36,929 nucleotides of DNA from an uncultured Ruminococcus sp. GTDB taxonomy: Bacteria; Bacillota; Clostridia; Oscillospirales; Ruminococcaceae. The DNA lies in the NCBI GenBank assembly GCA_947169885.1, contig CAMVRM010000032.1, forward strand, positions 1-36,929. Reading direction: 5' to 3'. A program made the position numbers and the translations under genes. The notes under the pieces were generated by a model. That model saw nothing but the letters and a program-made list of their open reading frames with translations, ran no database searches and had not been told where the DNA came from. Positions within the stretch are counted from its first letter, which is position 1; every line of letters starts with the position of its first letter. Shown here in pieces: positions 16,254 to 25,636 of this stretch.

Positions 16254-17456
16254 TCAGTCAACCTTAACACTTATCCACTTTTTAGGATTATCCATCATAT
16301 CCAGCATTTCCTCCATACTGTCGAACTTCATGAGCAGTATGCCGAGAGTCGTGTTTGCTCCCGTGAACGCCGAAATTTTATCGCCCTCTTTGACGATGAT
16401 GTGATCCTCGACTATCTTTGCCTTTGCCTTTTCGTCAATGTCTATCGAGCGGAGAATACCGTCCTTGTAGCTGTGTACCGCATAATAGGCATAGAACGTG
16501 TCATATGGCTTCATCTTCACTCCGTCAAGCGAATCGCCCATAGCCGCCTTGACAGCGCACTCCACAAGATCGACCCCCGTGCAGTACCTGATGATGTCGG
16601 GGATATAGTTTCCGCCGTCCCTCGGTGCGACTTCCATGAGATACACGTTGTAGTCCTTGTCGATGCGCATATCAAAATTATATGTAGTCGTACTCATGTC
16701 GAGCAGGGTCAGCAGACGCTGTATCTCGCTGTGTATCTTCGCCTGCACTTCATCGGGCATATTATAAGGGAAGCTTGCCGAAACAGGCACGAACGGGTTA
16801 ACGCAGTCGGGATCGAAGTGGTCATTTGCAAAGCACCTGAACACAAGTTTTCCGTCTATCGAAAGACCGTCGCCTGCGATCTGATAACCGAACTTCTCCA
16901 CGAACTCCTCAACGATTATCTTGTGACCTCTCGAAAAGGACATTGCGTATTCCAGCTTTTCGGTAAAGCTGTCGCTCTCGTCTATCCTGCCAACGCCCTT
17001 GCTTCCCGAGGAATCAACAGGCTTCACGATAACAGGGAACTTAAACAGTCCGTTTTTCAGGTCAGTTTCAGCCGATGCCGTGTCCTCATAGCCCTTTGCC
17101 TTTGGCGTGCAGAAGCCGTTTTCCGCAAGGAACGCTCTGAACTTGTCCTTGTTGCAGAGAATGTCCACAGAGCGGTAAGGACTGCCTTTAAGCCCCATTT
17201 TTTCCGCAACATAAGCGGCAGTCGGAGCGGCAGGGTCTGACGCATATGCAAGAACTCCGTCCACCTGTTCTTTTTCCGCAGTTTCAAGCACCGCTTCTTT
17301 GTCGGTGGTGCTTACAAGATAGAATTTATCAGCGGCATACTGCCCGGGATTGTCGGGAAGAAAGTCGCACAGAACTGTATAATAGCCCAGCCTTTTGGCA
17401 GTCTCGACAGCAATGACCTGCTGTGCCGAACCGCCGAGCAATAATAGCTTTTTCAC
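16254..17456 (-). CDS. ATP-grasp enzyme 2 (carbamoyl-phosphate-synthase-like ligase)
   Basis: A 400-aa ATP-grasp protein, paralogous in layout to the one at 14014. KLLLLGGSAQQV (3-14) forms the nucleotide-type loop of the N-terminal domain. Lys145 (IVKPVDSSGSKG) and IVEEF (181-185) bind ATP, and MEVAPRDGG (274-282, E275 and R279) gives the metal site, with alanine-proline replacing the usual asparagine spacing. Start codon GTG at 17456 overlaps the flippase stop by four bases (GTGA), a tight translational coupling. It probably ligates a carboxylate and an amine, or activates a small acid, for decoration of the polysaccharide. Substrates unknown. Confidence 0.88.
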   Translation of the reverse strand: MKKLLLLGGSAQQVIAVETAKRLGYYTVLCDFLPDNPGQYAADKFYLVSTTDKEAVLETAEKEQVDGVLAYASDPAAPTAAYVAEKMGLKGSPYRSVDILCNKDKFRAFLAENGFCTPKAKGYEDTASAETDLKNGLFKFPVIVKPVDSSGSKGVGRIDESDSFTEKLEYAMSFSRGHKIIVEEFVEKFGYQIAGDGLSIDGKLVFRCFANDHFDPDCVNPFVPVSASFPYNMPDEVQAKIHSEIQRLLTLLDMSTTTYNFDMRIDKDYNVYLMEVAPRDGGNYIPDIIRYCTGVDLVECAVKAAMGDSLDGVKMKPYDTFYAYYAVHSYKDGILRSIDIDEKAKAKIVEDHIIVKEGDKISAFTGANTTLGILLMKFDSMEEMLDMMDNPKKWISVKVD

Positions 17457-19039
17457 TTTGCTTTGCCTCTTTTCAGGAATTTTTTCATCATGCCGAGTAT
17501 ATACTCAAAGCACTCCAACTTTAACATCTTTGCAAGGAGAACATAAAGTCCCACGCCGAGCGGTATCTGTATCAGGAGTGTCAGCCACGATCTAAGCCCC
17601 AGCAGATTTATTGCGTAAACTGCCGCACCCATGAGCGCAGCAACGGCAAATGACGGCAGAATATCGTGCATCTGTTCGCCGTAGCCGTATCCGAGCAGTT
17701 TCTTGTTCGGCGAAGCGTTGACGAAGCATGAAAGAACAGTCGTACAGCACTGACCCAGCACTATCGCAAGCGGAGTATTGAAAAATGTCACTGTGATTAT
17801 AAGTATCACTATGCCGTAACACTTTTTGATGACTTCAAGTTTCAGGAACATATCGCTCCTGCCCTGAGCGTTGAGCGCCTGCAAATTCGCTGTATGTATC
17901 GGCCAGAAAGCGTAAACAAAGCAGTACGCCTGCAAATAAGGCACGCACGGAAGCCACTTGTCAGTCAGCAGAAGATGCACCATAGGCTGTGCCACTACTG
18001 CCATTCCCATACATATCGGGAAAATGAGGAACGAACTTGTGACGATCGAACGGCGCATCATGCTCTTTATCTTGCTGTTGTCGCCGTTGTGTTTTGACAG
18101 CGCAGGAAGCATAACGCTCTGTATCGAGCCGTTGACGTTGTTGATGATGATGTCGGGGAACTGCTTTCCACGGTTATAGTAACCAAGCATTCCCGCATCG
18201 TATTTCTTGCCTATAACAAGGCTTTGCAGTTCACGGAAGATAGTGTCGATAAGTCCCGAGATCATGAGTTTCCAGCCAAATGAGAACAGAACACTTACTC
18301 TGTCCCATTCCAGCACGGGCTTTGGTCTCCACTTAACGATGAGCAGCAGCAGCAGGCAGACAGCAACACGGCTTGAAAGCTGTTGAGCTACCAGTGCCCA
18401 CACGCCGAAGCCGTTTAACGCCATGACGATGCCGACTGTTCCCGAGATCAGCACTGAACCGATAGTACAGAACATAAGTTCTTTAAAGCGCATCTCTCTT
18501 GCGACTTTTGCATTCTGTATCGAATTGAACGCACCGGGGATAAGCACCAGTGCAAGCACTCTCAGAACGCTTTTGAGCGGCGGCATTTCGTAGAACGCCG
18601 CAACAAAAGGCGATGCAAAAAACAGTATGATGTAAAGCCCGATCGCAATGAACAGGCTGACATAGAATATCGAGGAATAATCGTTCTCTTTTATGTCCTT
18701 GCGCTGGATAAGAGCTGTGTTCAGTCCGCTCTGAACGAACACCTGTGAAACACTTATGAAAATGGTCAGAAGTGTCAGCATTCCGTAATCTGTCGGGTCA
18801 AGAAGTCTTGCTAAGAATATCTGCACCACAAATGCAATGCCCTGATAGCCGACACGTTCGAGGAACTTGAACACCAGCGATTTTATAACAACTGATTTTT
18901 CAGACTGTTTATTCTCATTCGGAACAAGTTCGTCATCTGCGGGCTGTTCGTATTCTTCTAAGGCGGGATAGTCCTCTTTTGGCTGTTCATATTCTTCTAA
19001 TGCAAGATCATCATCTTTGTGATGCCAATTTTTTTTCAA
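17453..19039 (-). CDS. Polysaccharide flippase (Wzx/MOP family)
   Basis: A 528-aa multi-pass membrane protein of the MOP exporter superfamily, which moves the lipid-linked repeat unit to the outer face of the membrane. About 12 or more hydrophobic segments start near residue 65, and ARLLDPTDYGMLTLL is typical of this group. The first 48 or so residues are an unusual acidic tail containing LALEEYEQP (12-20) and ALEEYEQP (26-33), an apparent internal duplication. The start is TTG 19039 with AGGAGA about 8 bases upstream; no ATG fits. It is followed by the ATP-grasp gene with a four-base overlap. Confidence 0.92.
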   Translation of the reverse strand: MKKNWHHKDDDLALEEYEQPKEDYPALEEYEQPADDELVPNENKQSEKSVVIKSLVFKFLERVGYQGIAFVVQIFLARLLDPTDYGMLTLLTIFISVSQVFVQSGLNTALIQRKDIKENDYSSIFYVSLFIAIGLYIILFFASPFVAAFYEMPPLKSVLRVLALVLIPGAFNSIQNAKVAREMRFKELMFCTIGSVLISGTVGIVMALNGFGVWALVAQQLSSRVAVCLLLLLIVKWRPKPVLEWDRVSVLFSFGWKLMISGLIDTIFRELQSLVIGKKYDAGMLGYYNRGKQFPDIIINNVNGSIQSVMLPALSKHNGDNSKIKSMMRRSIVTSSFLIFPICMGMAVVAQPMVHLLLTDKWLPCVPYLQAYCFVYAFWPIHTANLQALNAQGRSDMFLKLEVIKKCYGIVILIITVTFFNTPLAIVLGQCCTTVLSCFVNASPNKKLLGYGYGEQMHDILPSFAVAALMGAAVYAINLLGLRSWLTLLIQIPLGVGLYVLLAKMLKLECFEYILGMMKKFLKRGKAK

Positions 19040-19057
19040 AATCAGTTCTCCTATCCT

Positions 19058-20215
19058 TTAAAATCTGAAAACAAAGTGGTTCGAGCCTGACATTCCGTGG
19101 AGCATTATCCACAAGAACCAGTATATCCCGAGGAAACCAACGATAACGGTATCGGCAGCGACCTTTTCGGGCAACGAACGCTGACTGAATGATTTTTCAA
19201 GCGCAGGCACTGTGAGCATCCAGAAGAAGTCGCAGTACATCGAGATCCTTCCGCCGTAAGCTGTGCTGAATGCCACAAGTACGTAGGTATAGAACACAAA
19301 TCCGAGTATAGCCACGATATTTGCGTTCTCGTCGATGTCCCTCTTAACTCTTATCACCGAGATCGGAGGCAGGATAACAAGCAGAGTTCTGAATATCCAG
19401 TCCATGAAAACGTGCTTGTTGAAGCCCTTTATTCTCAGGTAAACGTGCTTATCCATGTTGAATACGGCATCTATATTTCGTGTATACTTTTCGGGCATGA
19501 TGCCGCTTGACAGCAGATACTGGCTGATATTTTTAAGGAAGATAACGATAAACAGGAATACCAGCACCAGCGTTATCCTTGATGCGAGTGCGTGTTTACC
19601 GCTGACCACTCTTGAAAGCAGTATGAACAATAATCCGAACATCGCCGAGAAATGGAATGCGAATGCCAGAATGAATGTGATAGTTGCGGGAACATATTTT
19701 TTTTCTTTAAGATAGCAATAGCACAGCAGTATGAATGCCGAAGAAACGCTCTGCTTCATAACGTTGAACGAACCGTTGTAGAAAAGGAACATATAACAGC
19801 ACATGACGAGCCACATAGGATATTCCTTTCGGTTTTTGTATGCAACTATATAAACAGGCAGGACAACCATAAACTGCGAACCGAACAGAAAATATCCCGT
19901 GTCATCAAAGAACCATGATGTCACATATGCAAGTATATTATATCCGATAGGTTCGCCCGAAAGTTCCTGCATCTGCGAGAACGACGTTGACTGCTTTGCA
20001 TAATCAAACGTGCGCACGGCATATTCAAGAACGTCTCGCCCGACCGTATCGCCTCTGACTCCTGCAAGAAGTGAGGGGATAAAAACAGCCAGCGCAGAAT
20101 AGAATACTGCCTTATTGTTTTTCTTTCTGTTGATATTTTTTTCTGCCAGCCCCGTTGATAAACAGGTCAGCAGAAAGACAGATAAATACAATAATGTACT
20201 TTCCCCAATACTCAT
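19058..20215 (-). CDS. EpsG-like polysaccharide polymerase
   Basis: A 385-aa integral membrane protein with about ten hydrophobic segments. The EpsG family signature is seen as RGDTVGRDVLEY (54-65). EpsG proteins act as Wzy-type polymerases of Firmicute exopolysaccharides, joining flipped repeat units. AAGGAGAG lies 5 bases before the ATG. It stops 18 bp before the flippase start, so both are in one operon, and an 81-bp gap with small hairpins separates it from the upstream glycosyltransferase. Confidence 0.88.
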   Translation of the reverse strand: MSIGESTLLYLSVFLLTCLSTGLAEKNINRKKNNKAVFYSALAVFIPSLLAGVRGDTVGRDVLEYAVRTFDYAKQSTSFSQMQELSGEPIGYNILAYVTSWFFDDTGYFLFGSQFMVVLPVYIVAYKNRKEYPMWLVMCCYMFLFYNGSFNVMKQSVSSAFILLCYCYLKEKKYVPATITFILAFAFHFSAMFGLLFILLSRVVSGKHALASRITLVLVFLFIVIFLKNISQYLLSSGIMPEKYTRNIDAVFNMDKHVYLRIKGFNKHVFMDWIFRTLLVILPPISVIRVKRDIDENANIVAILGFVFYTYVLVAFSTAYGGRISMYCDFFWMLTVPALEKSFSQRSLPEKVAADTVIVGFLGIYWFLWIMLHGMSGSNHFVFRF

Positions 20216-20267
20216 GTATACTCTCCTTAAACCGACAAGCAGGATAGCCTGTCAGTTATATATATAA

Positions 20268-20291
20268 CAGCCGTTATCAGTGACACGGCTG
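20268..20291 (-). promoter_or_regulatory. Intra-operon stem-loop before the polymerase gene
   Basis: Minus strand: CAGCCGT (20291-20285) pairs with ACGGCTG (20274-20268) around a 10-nt loop, followed by TTATATATA. A second weak stem, GACA with TGTC, lies between it and the ribosome binding site. There is no proper T-run; it could be an RNA processing or stability element. Confidence 0.4.
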
Positions 20292-20296
20292 ATAGA

Positions 20297-21256
20297 TCAT
20301 CTTTTTTTAAGCTTCTCCAGAAACGGGAGCTTATCCTTTACCTCATATTTTATTTTTTCATACGGAAGAAGTTCACTGAAAACCCCGGACTTCTTCATGC
20401 CTTTAAGGTCATTCAGGTGCTGAAAATATATAAGTTTCTTGCGCTTTATCTGATGCGCTATCTCGGCGTGGTATCTGCCCTCAGTGAACTTGTCGAACTC
20501 TTTGAGCAGACTAACGTGGCGGTCATAGAAATTCTTTTTCAGGCTCTCGGCGGAAGTTCTTATCGAACCCGACGCAGAGCTTGGATTGCCCGTTCTGTAT
20601 GCGCTCATTATCTTATTGAAATAGTGCGCACAGCCGTCATGCGTTGTGACAAGCCTTACCAGCAGATCGAGCGATGTGGAAAAATCAAGCAGTCTGTAAA
20701 GCTTTTCAGTCCTGCCCACAAGAGAAGCAGTCGGCGTGAAGTCGAGCCTTATAAGCTCCTCCACCGAAATGTCCGTACCCTCGGGCTTTTCAAGCTTTGC
20801 GAAAAGCTTTTTGTCATTGAACATCTTTCTCGGATAGAAAGTCTTGATAAAACTGCCGTTCGTGTCAACAACATTTGCGTTGTGGAAAGTCAGATTGCAC
20901 TCGGGGTGCTTTTCGAGATAATCAACCTGAGTTTGCAGTTTCTTTTTATCGCACCAGTAGTCATCGCCCTCGCAGATAGCGAAATACTTCGTCTTTATCG
21001 AAGGTATAACATACTTCTGAACTATGTTTATCCCTTTGCTGTATTGATTTTCCTGCTGAATGATAGTATCGATCTTGTCGGGGTATTTTTCCGCAAACTC
21101 CCTTACTATCGCCGCAGAGCCGTCAGTCGAACAGTCCTCATGGATAAGCACCTTGTATTCAAAAACTGTTTCCTGCGTGCAGATGCTCTCTAAGCATTGT
21201 CTCAGCCATTTCTCATGGTTATAACTCAGCACGCCAACTGTAACAACAGCAGCCAT
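20297..21256 (-). CDS. Family 2 glycosyltransferase
   Basis: A 319-aa GT-A enzyme. The N-terminus reads VTVGVLSYNHEKWLRQCLES, the nucleotide-binding HEDCSTDGS is at 39-47, and the metal-binding region is CEGDDYW at about 94-100. It adds one sugar to the lipid-linked repeat unit on the inner membrane face; donor and linkage cannot be told. AAGGAG precedes the ATG. The distance to the upstream glycosyltransferase is 17 bp. Confidence 0.92.
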   Translation of the reverse strand: MAAVVTVGVLSYNHEKWLRQCLESICTQETVFEYKVLIHEDCSTDGSAAIVREFAEKYPDKIDTIIQQENQYSKGINIVQKYVIPSIKTKYFAICEGDDYWCDKKKLQTQVDYLEKHPECNLTFHNANVVDTNGSFIKTFYPRKMFNDKKLFAKLEKPEGTDISVEELIRLDFTPTASLVGRTEKLYRLLDFSTSLDLLVRLVTTHDGCAHYFNKIMSAYRTGNPSSASGSIRTSAESLKKNFYDRHVSLLKEFDKFTEGRYHAEIAHQIKRKKLIYFQHLNDLKGMKKSGVFSELLPYEKIKYEVKDKLPFLEKLKKR

Positions 21257-21273
21257 TTATCATAACTCCTTTT

Positions 21274-22092
21274 TCAAAGTCTGTATCCGTCTATGATGCC
21301 TTTGAGCATACTTTTGAGTTTGCTCACTTTGTCAGTTTCATAAAGTAATGTCTGGATAATGCGGTTTATAACACGCTTATCAGCCGAAAGACCCAGCTTA
21401 TACTTGCGTTTCAGGTATATGCTGTTTCTTGCCCAATAGTATTTTCTCAGCGGCGAATGGTTGAATATTATTATATCTTTGCCAAAAAAGCGCTTTGTGA
21501 CGCTCCTGCCGACTTCATGCAGAAATCCCACATAGTTCATTCTGATTATCTTGTAGCCGCTTCGTGTCAGCGCATAGCATATGTCATAATCAACCATGTC
21601 GATGAACAGCTTTTCGTCAAAGCCGCCCACCGCCTTGATACAGCGGATATTGTTGAACGCTCCCGAGGTTATACAGAAGCTTTCCTTAACGTAAGGCGCT
21701 GTCAAGCCGAAATCGACTTTCACGCTCCTGTCCTCATACTTCGAGGTGATGATCGCCACTTTGTCGGTCGCACGTCTGCACAGCCTGTCATACTGTTCGA
21801 TGATGTCGGGCTTGCAAACGGTGTCCTGGTCGAGCGTCAGCACCCACTTTGCACCCAGTTCGTCAGCCTTTTCGACTATCTGGTTGAGCGCCTTTGCGAT
21901 ACCCATATTGTCGGCATTCCTTATATAAGTTATATTATCAAAGCGGCTTATGAGCGAACTTATCCCGTCAGCATTCTTCGAGCCGTTGTCAACAAGTATA
22001 ACGTCTTTCACCTGCGGACTTATAGCCGAGATATTCTCCTCCAGCCTTTTAATATCGGGGTTAAAAAGCACTATCCCTGCGGCGTGTTCCAT
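21274..22092 (-). CDS. Family 2 glycosyltransferase (rhamnosyltransferase-like)
   Basis: A 272-aa GT-A protein starting MEHAAGIVLFNPD, the pattern of the rhamnosyltransferase branch. VDNGSKN and TLDQDT (the DxD motif) are present. I choose ATG 22092 because AGAGGTGATC lies 6 bases upstream; a GTG at 22104 falls inside that ribosome binding site. The rhamnosyl donor is a guess, although rmlA lies at the right edge of the window. Confidence 0.9.
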   Translation of the reverse strand: MEHAAGIVLFNPDIKRLEENISAISPQVKDVILVDNGSKNADGISSLISRFDNITYIRNADNMGIAKALNQIVEKADELGAKWVLTLDQDTVCKPDIIEQYDRLCRRATDKVAIITSKYEDRSVKVDFGLTAPYVKESFCITSGAFNNIRCIKAVGGFDEKLFIDMVDYDICYALTRSGYKIIRMNYVGFLHEVGRSVTKRFFGKDIIIFNHSPLRKYYWARNSIYLKRKYKLGLSADKRVINRIIQTLLYETDKVSKLKSMLKGIIDGYRL

Positions 22093-22113
22093 TGAAACGA
22101 TCACCTCTTTTTG

Positions 22114-23280
22114 TTATTTTTTACCGTATTCCGCAAGGAAGATGTCATAGAAAGCCTCACGCTTTTTGACAAGCTTCTCTCTCGAAAATTCGGTGGACTT
22201 TTTAAAATTCCTCTTGGCAAGCTTTTCCATGTCAGAGTTAAGAACTCTTTCAACAGCGCTTATGAGCGTTTCACTGCTTCCCTTTCTGAACAGACAGAAC
22301 TTCGGGATAAGTTCGGGAATGCCTGCGATGCTCGTGCCGATAACGGGACAGCCCCTGCTCATAGCTTCGATGACCGCTCTCGGCAGTCCTTCCTGCTTGC
22401 TCGGCTGAACATACAGGTCAAGAGAATCGTAATACTCGGGCATCTGATCAGCCGTAAGATTTCCCATAAACTTCACTCTGTCGGCAACGTTAAGTTCCCT
22501 TGCAAGGTCACGCAGGAAATAGTCATGCTTTGCGCCGTTGTAGCCGCCTGCAAGACGATACTCAACGTTATAACCCATATCAACTAAGGCTCTGAGCGCC
22601 TTTATGACGTATTCCTGACCCTTATAACGTGTATCAAGCGCCGCCGCCGTGCCGAGTATCAGCTTCTTTTCGGGGTCAAAGCCTTTCAGCTTTTTCAGGC
22701 GCTTTTCAAGTGTTGCTCTTTTCGGAGCGTCGATAACAACGTTTGAACAGCTCACAGTCTTGCCGTCAGTCGGATAGCGCTTCTGCAAGAACTTGCCCGT
22801 AACGTAGTAGACATACTTCGCCCTGCTGATTATACTGCGTGTCTTGTAGTACATATACGGAGCGACAGCTTTTCCCAGCAGACCGTGGTTCCAGTAGCTG
22901 TCCCACGAACAGCCCACGCTCTCGATGATATAGGGCTTGTTGTATTTCCTGATATATTTTTCCGCAAGCTGTGCGATAGAACTTTGCGTGCGCAGAACGA
23001 AATAGTCGTTCTCCCTCACGCACTTTTCAACTATCCTTTCAGCCTTTGGCTTGTTGACGAGTATCGTCTTTGGGCTTTTGAAGTTCGGCACGCTTATGAC
23101 CTTTATCTGCGGCGGAACGAGCGTGAACTTCTTGCCCTCAGAAGGCTTTGTGCGGATAAGGAATGTTATCTCATCGGCAAGATACGAATATCTTTCGTAA
23201 AGTTCGTGATAAGCGTATTCGTAATAATTGCCCTCTTTATCGTAAAACAAAGGACCGTCATGTATAAAAACCAGCTTCAT
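22114..23280 (-). CDS. Family 4 glycosyltransferase
   Basis: A 388-aa GT-B retaining glycosyltransferase. The C-terminal nucleotide-sugar domain has the E-x7-E motif in QEGLPRAVIEAMSRGCPV. ATG 23280 follows AAAGGAG; the frame is open 29 codons upstream but overlaps the preceding gene and lacks a site. Adjacent genes are 16-21 bp away. Confidence 0.92.
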   Translation of the reverse strand: MKLVFIHDGPLFYDKEGNYYEYAYHELYERYSYLADEITFLIRTKPSEGKKFTLVPPQIKVISVPNFKSPKTILVNKPKAERIVEKCVRENDYFVLRTQSSIAQLAEKYIRKYNKPYIIESVGCSWDSYWNHGLLGKAVAPYMYYKTRSIISRAKYVYYVTGKFLQKRYPTDGKTVSCSNVVIDAPKRATLEKRLKKLKGFDPEKKLILGTAAALDTRYKGQEYVIKALRALVDMGYNVEYRLAGGYNGAKHDYFLRDLARELNVADRVKFMGNLTADQMPEYYDSLDLYVQPSKQEGLPRAVIEAMSRGCPVIGTSIAGIPELIPKFCLFRKGSSETLISAVERVLNSDMEKLAKRNFKKSTEFSREKLVKKREAFYDIFLAEYGKK

Positions 23281-23296
23281 TTTAGCTTTGCTCCTT

Positions 23297-25615
23297 TTAT
23301 TCTGACAGAAGCTTGTGCCAGAATTTAAGATTTTTGTCAAATGAGAATTCTTCTTCCCACTTTTCAAGCGAACTGCGGCTGCACTCTGTCCAGTGTTCGT
23401 GGTCGGAGGCGAGTTTCATGACTGCCTCTGCCCAGCCGTCAGTGTTCTCGCTGTCGTTCACAAGATAGCCTGTCTGTCCGTCAGCGACAACATTGCTGTT
23501 GAACCCAACGTCAGAAGCCACCGCAGGCAGTCCGACAGCCATATACTGCACCAGCTTGAAGCCGCCCTTGCCCATTGAACGCTTGATGTTGAGAAGCGGC
23601 ATGATGCCGATGTGCGCTTTGAGCATCTCGCCTAAAACGATGTCACGTTCCCAGCGGATATTGCGTATTTTCAGATATTTTGTCTCATATTTCAGCGGAA
23701 GATTGCAGATGACTGTCAGCGTGAGTTTCTTTCCCGTTTTGTCGGAAAGTTCCTTAGCCGCCTTGTCGAGCGCAGGCACAACATTTCTGATGTGTTTAAG
23801 TCCCGAGGACGAACCCACCCACAGAACATTTATCCTGTCGGCAAAAGTCCTGTCTCTCTCAGCGTTCAGCAGTGACTTGTCCTCAACTGTCAGATCGCCG
23901 TCGGTAGTCGGCAGAAGAACGGCTTTCCTGCCGCACTTTTTGCCGAGCATATCCCTGAGATAGTCGCTCGTCACGATTATCCTGTCGCTGTATTTTTTAA
24001 GAAGTCTTGCTTCCGCAGGTGTTATCTCGTTTATACCGAAAATATCATCGTCAAAATCCCATATGACTTTCGAGCGTTTCAGCACTCTTTCATAAAGCAT
24101 ATCGAGCGGAAAAACGCACACTTTCGGGACTGCTGCACGAGAGATCACTACCGTGTCGGGCTTTGAGATGATGTCGGCGGTAAAGTTCACGATATTCTTG
24201 AAGAAGAACATAAGGTGATATTCTATCTTGCAGAGAAGTGTCGGCGAGTTTGAATACTTTCTGAACAGCTTGTCAGTAACGGTGAACCTGTTGGTAATCT
24301 TCACATCTTTGAACCGCTCTGTGTACTGCAAAACTCTGTAATAGCTTGCCGCATGGGTAAAGCCCCTTGTGTAGACCGAGACTTTTTTCATGGGTGCGGC
24401 GATCGCCCTGCTCCCCTGCTCGCTCTGCTTTTTCCTCATGCGCTTCTTTATTATTTTCAGAACGCCCAGTTTGTAAAGCACGGGGCGCAGAAGTCTTTTT
24501 ATCCTGTTTTTAGGCTTGTGTGTCGAGGGGAAATATTTTCTCTGCAAGCCGTCCATAGTCAGCTTGTCCAGGTCTGCGAACATTTCCTCCCTGCGCGGCG
24601 AGGGCTTTGCAGAACCCACCATCATGCCGCCGTTTATGGCACTGTCCCTGTCAAAGTCAAGTTCCCTGACTTCAAGATATTTCTTTATCTTCTCAAATTC
24701 CTTAGCGGCGTGTTCATCGTTTACCAGCACTTGTGAAACGCCTATTCCGTCATCCATTTCGGGTGCAGCACCGCTTACGTACCAGTAATCGCCGGCGGTG
24801 AAACTGCTCCGTCTGTGCTTGCCCTTGACCTTGCACTTGTAGCAGGACGGACGTGAGATCATTTCCTTGCTGTAAAACTGGAGCATGGGGTCAACGTCAA
24901 ACGGTTCGTCATATTCCGTGCCGTCAGTGTAGATAACACGCATAGTCGTGCTTCCGTAGCCGTAAGTCTTTTCACGGAAGCGCACTTCCTTTATTTTTTT
25001 GCCGTTCTTAGTGTGCCACCCGAGATACTTCTTCCAGAACTTCGGCGAGGGAACGCCCTTGCAGATTATATCCATAGTCAGCAGGTCATCATATTCCCTG
25101 CCCAAGTACCCGAGAAGCCCCTCGACCTGACAAGGCGTGCCTGAAAACAGCACTTTCCTGCCGCTTTCCAGCATCTCTTTGACCTTGCGGTAAGTCATAC
25201 CTATCTCGCTCTGAACGTACTTTGACCTGTTGAACTTTGTTATGTCCTCTTTTTTCTCGATAAAGCTGTGCCTTACCTTGAAATGCTCGTCAAAGCCCAC
25301 GCCGAAAACACAGCCGCCCTCGTCAATGACATATTCAGCCGCCGCCGCAAAAAATCCGCCCGAAGTCGAACTTTTCCTGAGCGCTGTGTTCTTGTGCCTT
25401 ACGAGATAAGCCCTCGGACGGTTGTCGGGAACTTTTCGGCTGAGAACAGGACAGACCCTCTCGCACCTGCCGCAGCCGATGCACTTTTCCTCATCGACAG
25501 CAGGATAAAGAAAGCCGTCCTTGTCAGGCTTCATTTCTATACAATTTTTCGGACAGCTGTTCATGCAAGCCGAACAGCCGCAGCAGTTATCCTTAACTTT
25601 TTCAAGTATATCCAT
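23297..25615 (-). CDS. Fusion: FrhB-like iron-sulfur flavoprotein domain + glycosyltransferase
   Basis: A 772-aa protein in one uninterrupted frame. Residues 1-60 hold two 4Fe-4S clusters (C11 or C12, C14, C17, C21; then C45, C48, C51, C55). Residues 70-340 match the coenzyme F420 hydrogenase/dehydrogenase beta-subunit family (KSSTSGGFFA, LFSGTPCQVEGL). From about 409 a GT-B glycosyltransferase follows (MKKVSVYTRGFTHAASYYR), with a C-terminal sugar-nucleotide region (GKGGFKLVQYMAVGLPAVASD). FrhB-like proteins commonly neighbour pyruvyltransferases in surface polysaccharide loci, as here; fusion to a glycosyltransferase is unusual in my experience. Met409 lacks a ribosome binding site, so separate translation looks unlikely. 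I start at ATG 25615 rather than the upstream TTG at 25636. Confidence 0.9.
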   Translation of the reverse strand: MDILEKVKDNCCGCSACMNSCPKNCIEMKPDKDGFLYPAVDEEKCIGCGRCERVCPVLSRKVPDNRPRAYLVRHKNTALRKSSTSGGFFAAAAEYVIDEGGCVFGVGFDEHFKVRHSFIEKKEDITKFNRSKYVQSEIGMTYRKVKEMLESGRKVLFSGTPCQVEGLLGYLGREYDDLLTMDIICKGVPSPKFWKKYLGWHTKNGKKIKEVRFREKTYGYGSTTMRVIYTDGTEYDEPFDVDPMLQFYSKEMISRPSCYKCKVKGKHRRSSFTAGDYWYVSGAAPEMDDGIGVSQVLVNDEHAAKEFEKIKKYLEVRELDFDRDSAINGGMMVGSAKPSPRREEMFADLDKLTMDGLQRKYFPSTHKPKNRIKRLLRPVLYKLGVLKIIKKRMRKKQSEQGSRAIAAPMKKVSVYTRGFTHAASYYRVLQYTERFKDVKITNRFTVTDKLFRKYSNSPTLLCKIEYHLMFFFKNIVNFTADIISKPDTVVISRAAVPKVCVFPLDMLYERVLKRSKVIWDFDDDIFGINEITPAEARLLKKYSDRIIVTSDYLRDMLGKKCGRKAVLLPTTDGDLTVEDKSLLNAERDRTFADRINVLWVGSSSGLKHIRNVVPALDKAAKELSDKTGKKLTLTVICNLPLKYETKYLKIRNIRWERDIVLGEMLKAHIGIMPLLNIKRSMGKGGFKLVQYMAVGLPAVASDVGFNSNVVADGQTGYLVNDSENTDGWAEAVMKLASDHEHWTECSRSSLEKWEEEFSFDKNLKFWHKLLSE

Positions 25616-25636
25616 TATCTTTCCACCGTAAATCAA

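Noticed and set aside
24389-24391. Separate start for the glycosyltransferase half of the FrhB fusion
   Set aside because: No ribosome binding site at a usable distance from this ATG, and the frame is continuous with the FrhB-like part.
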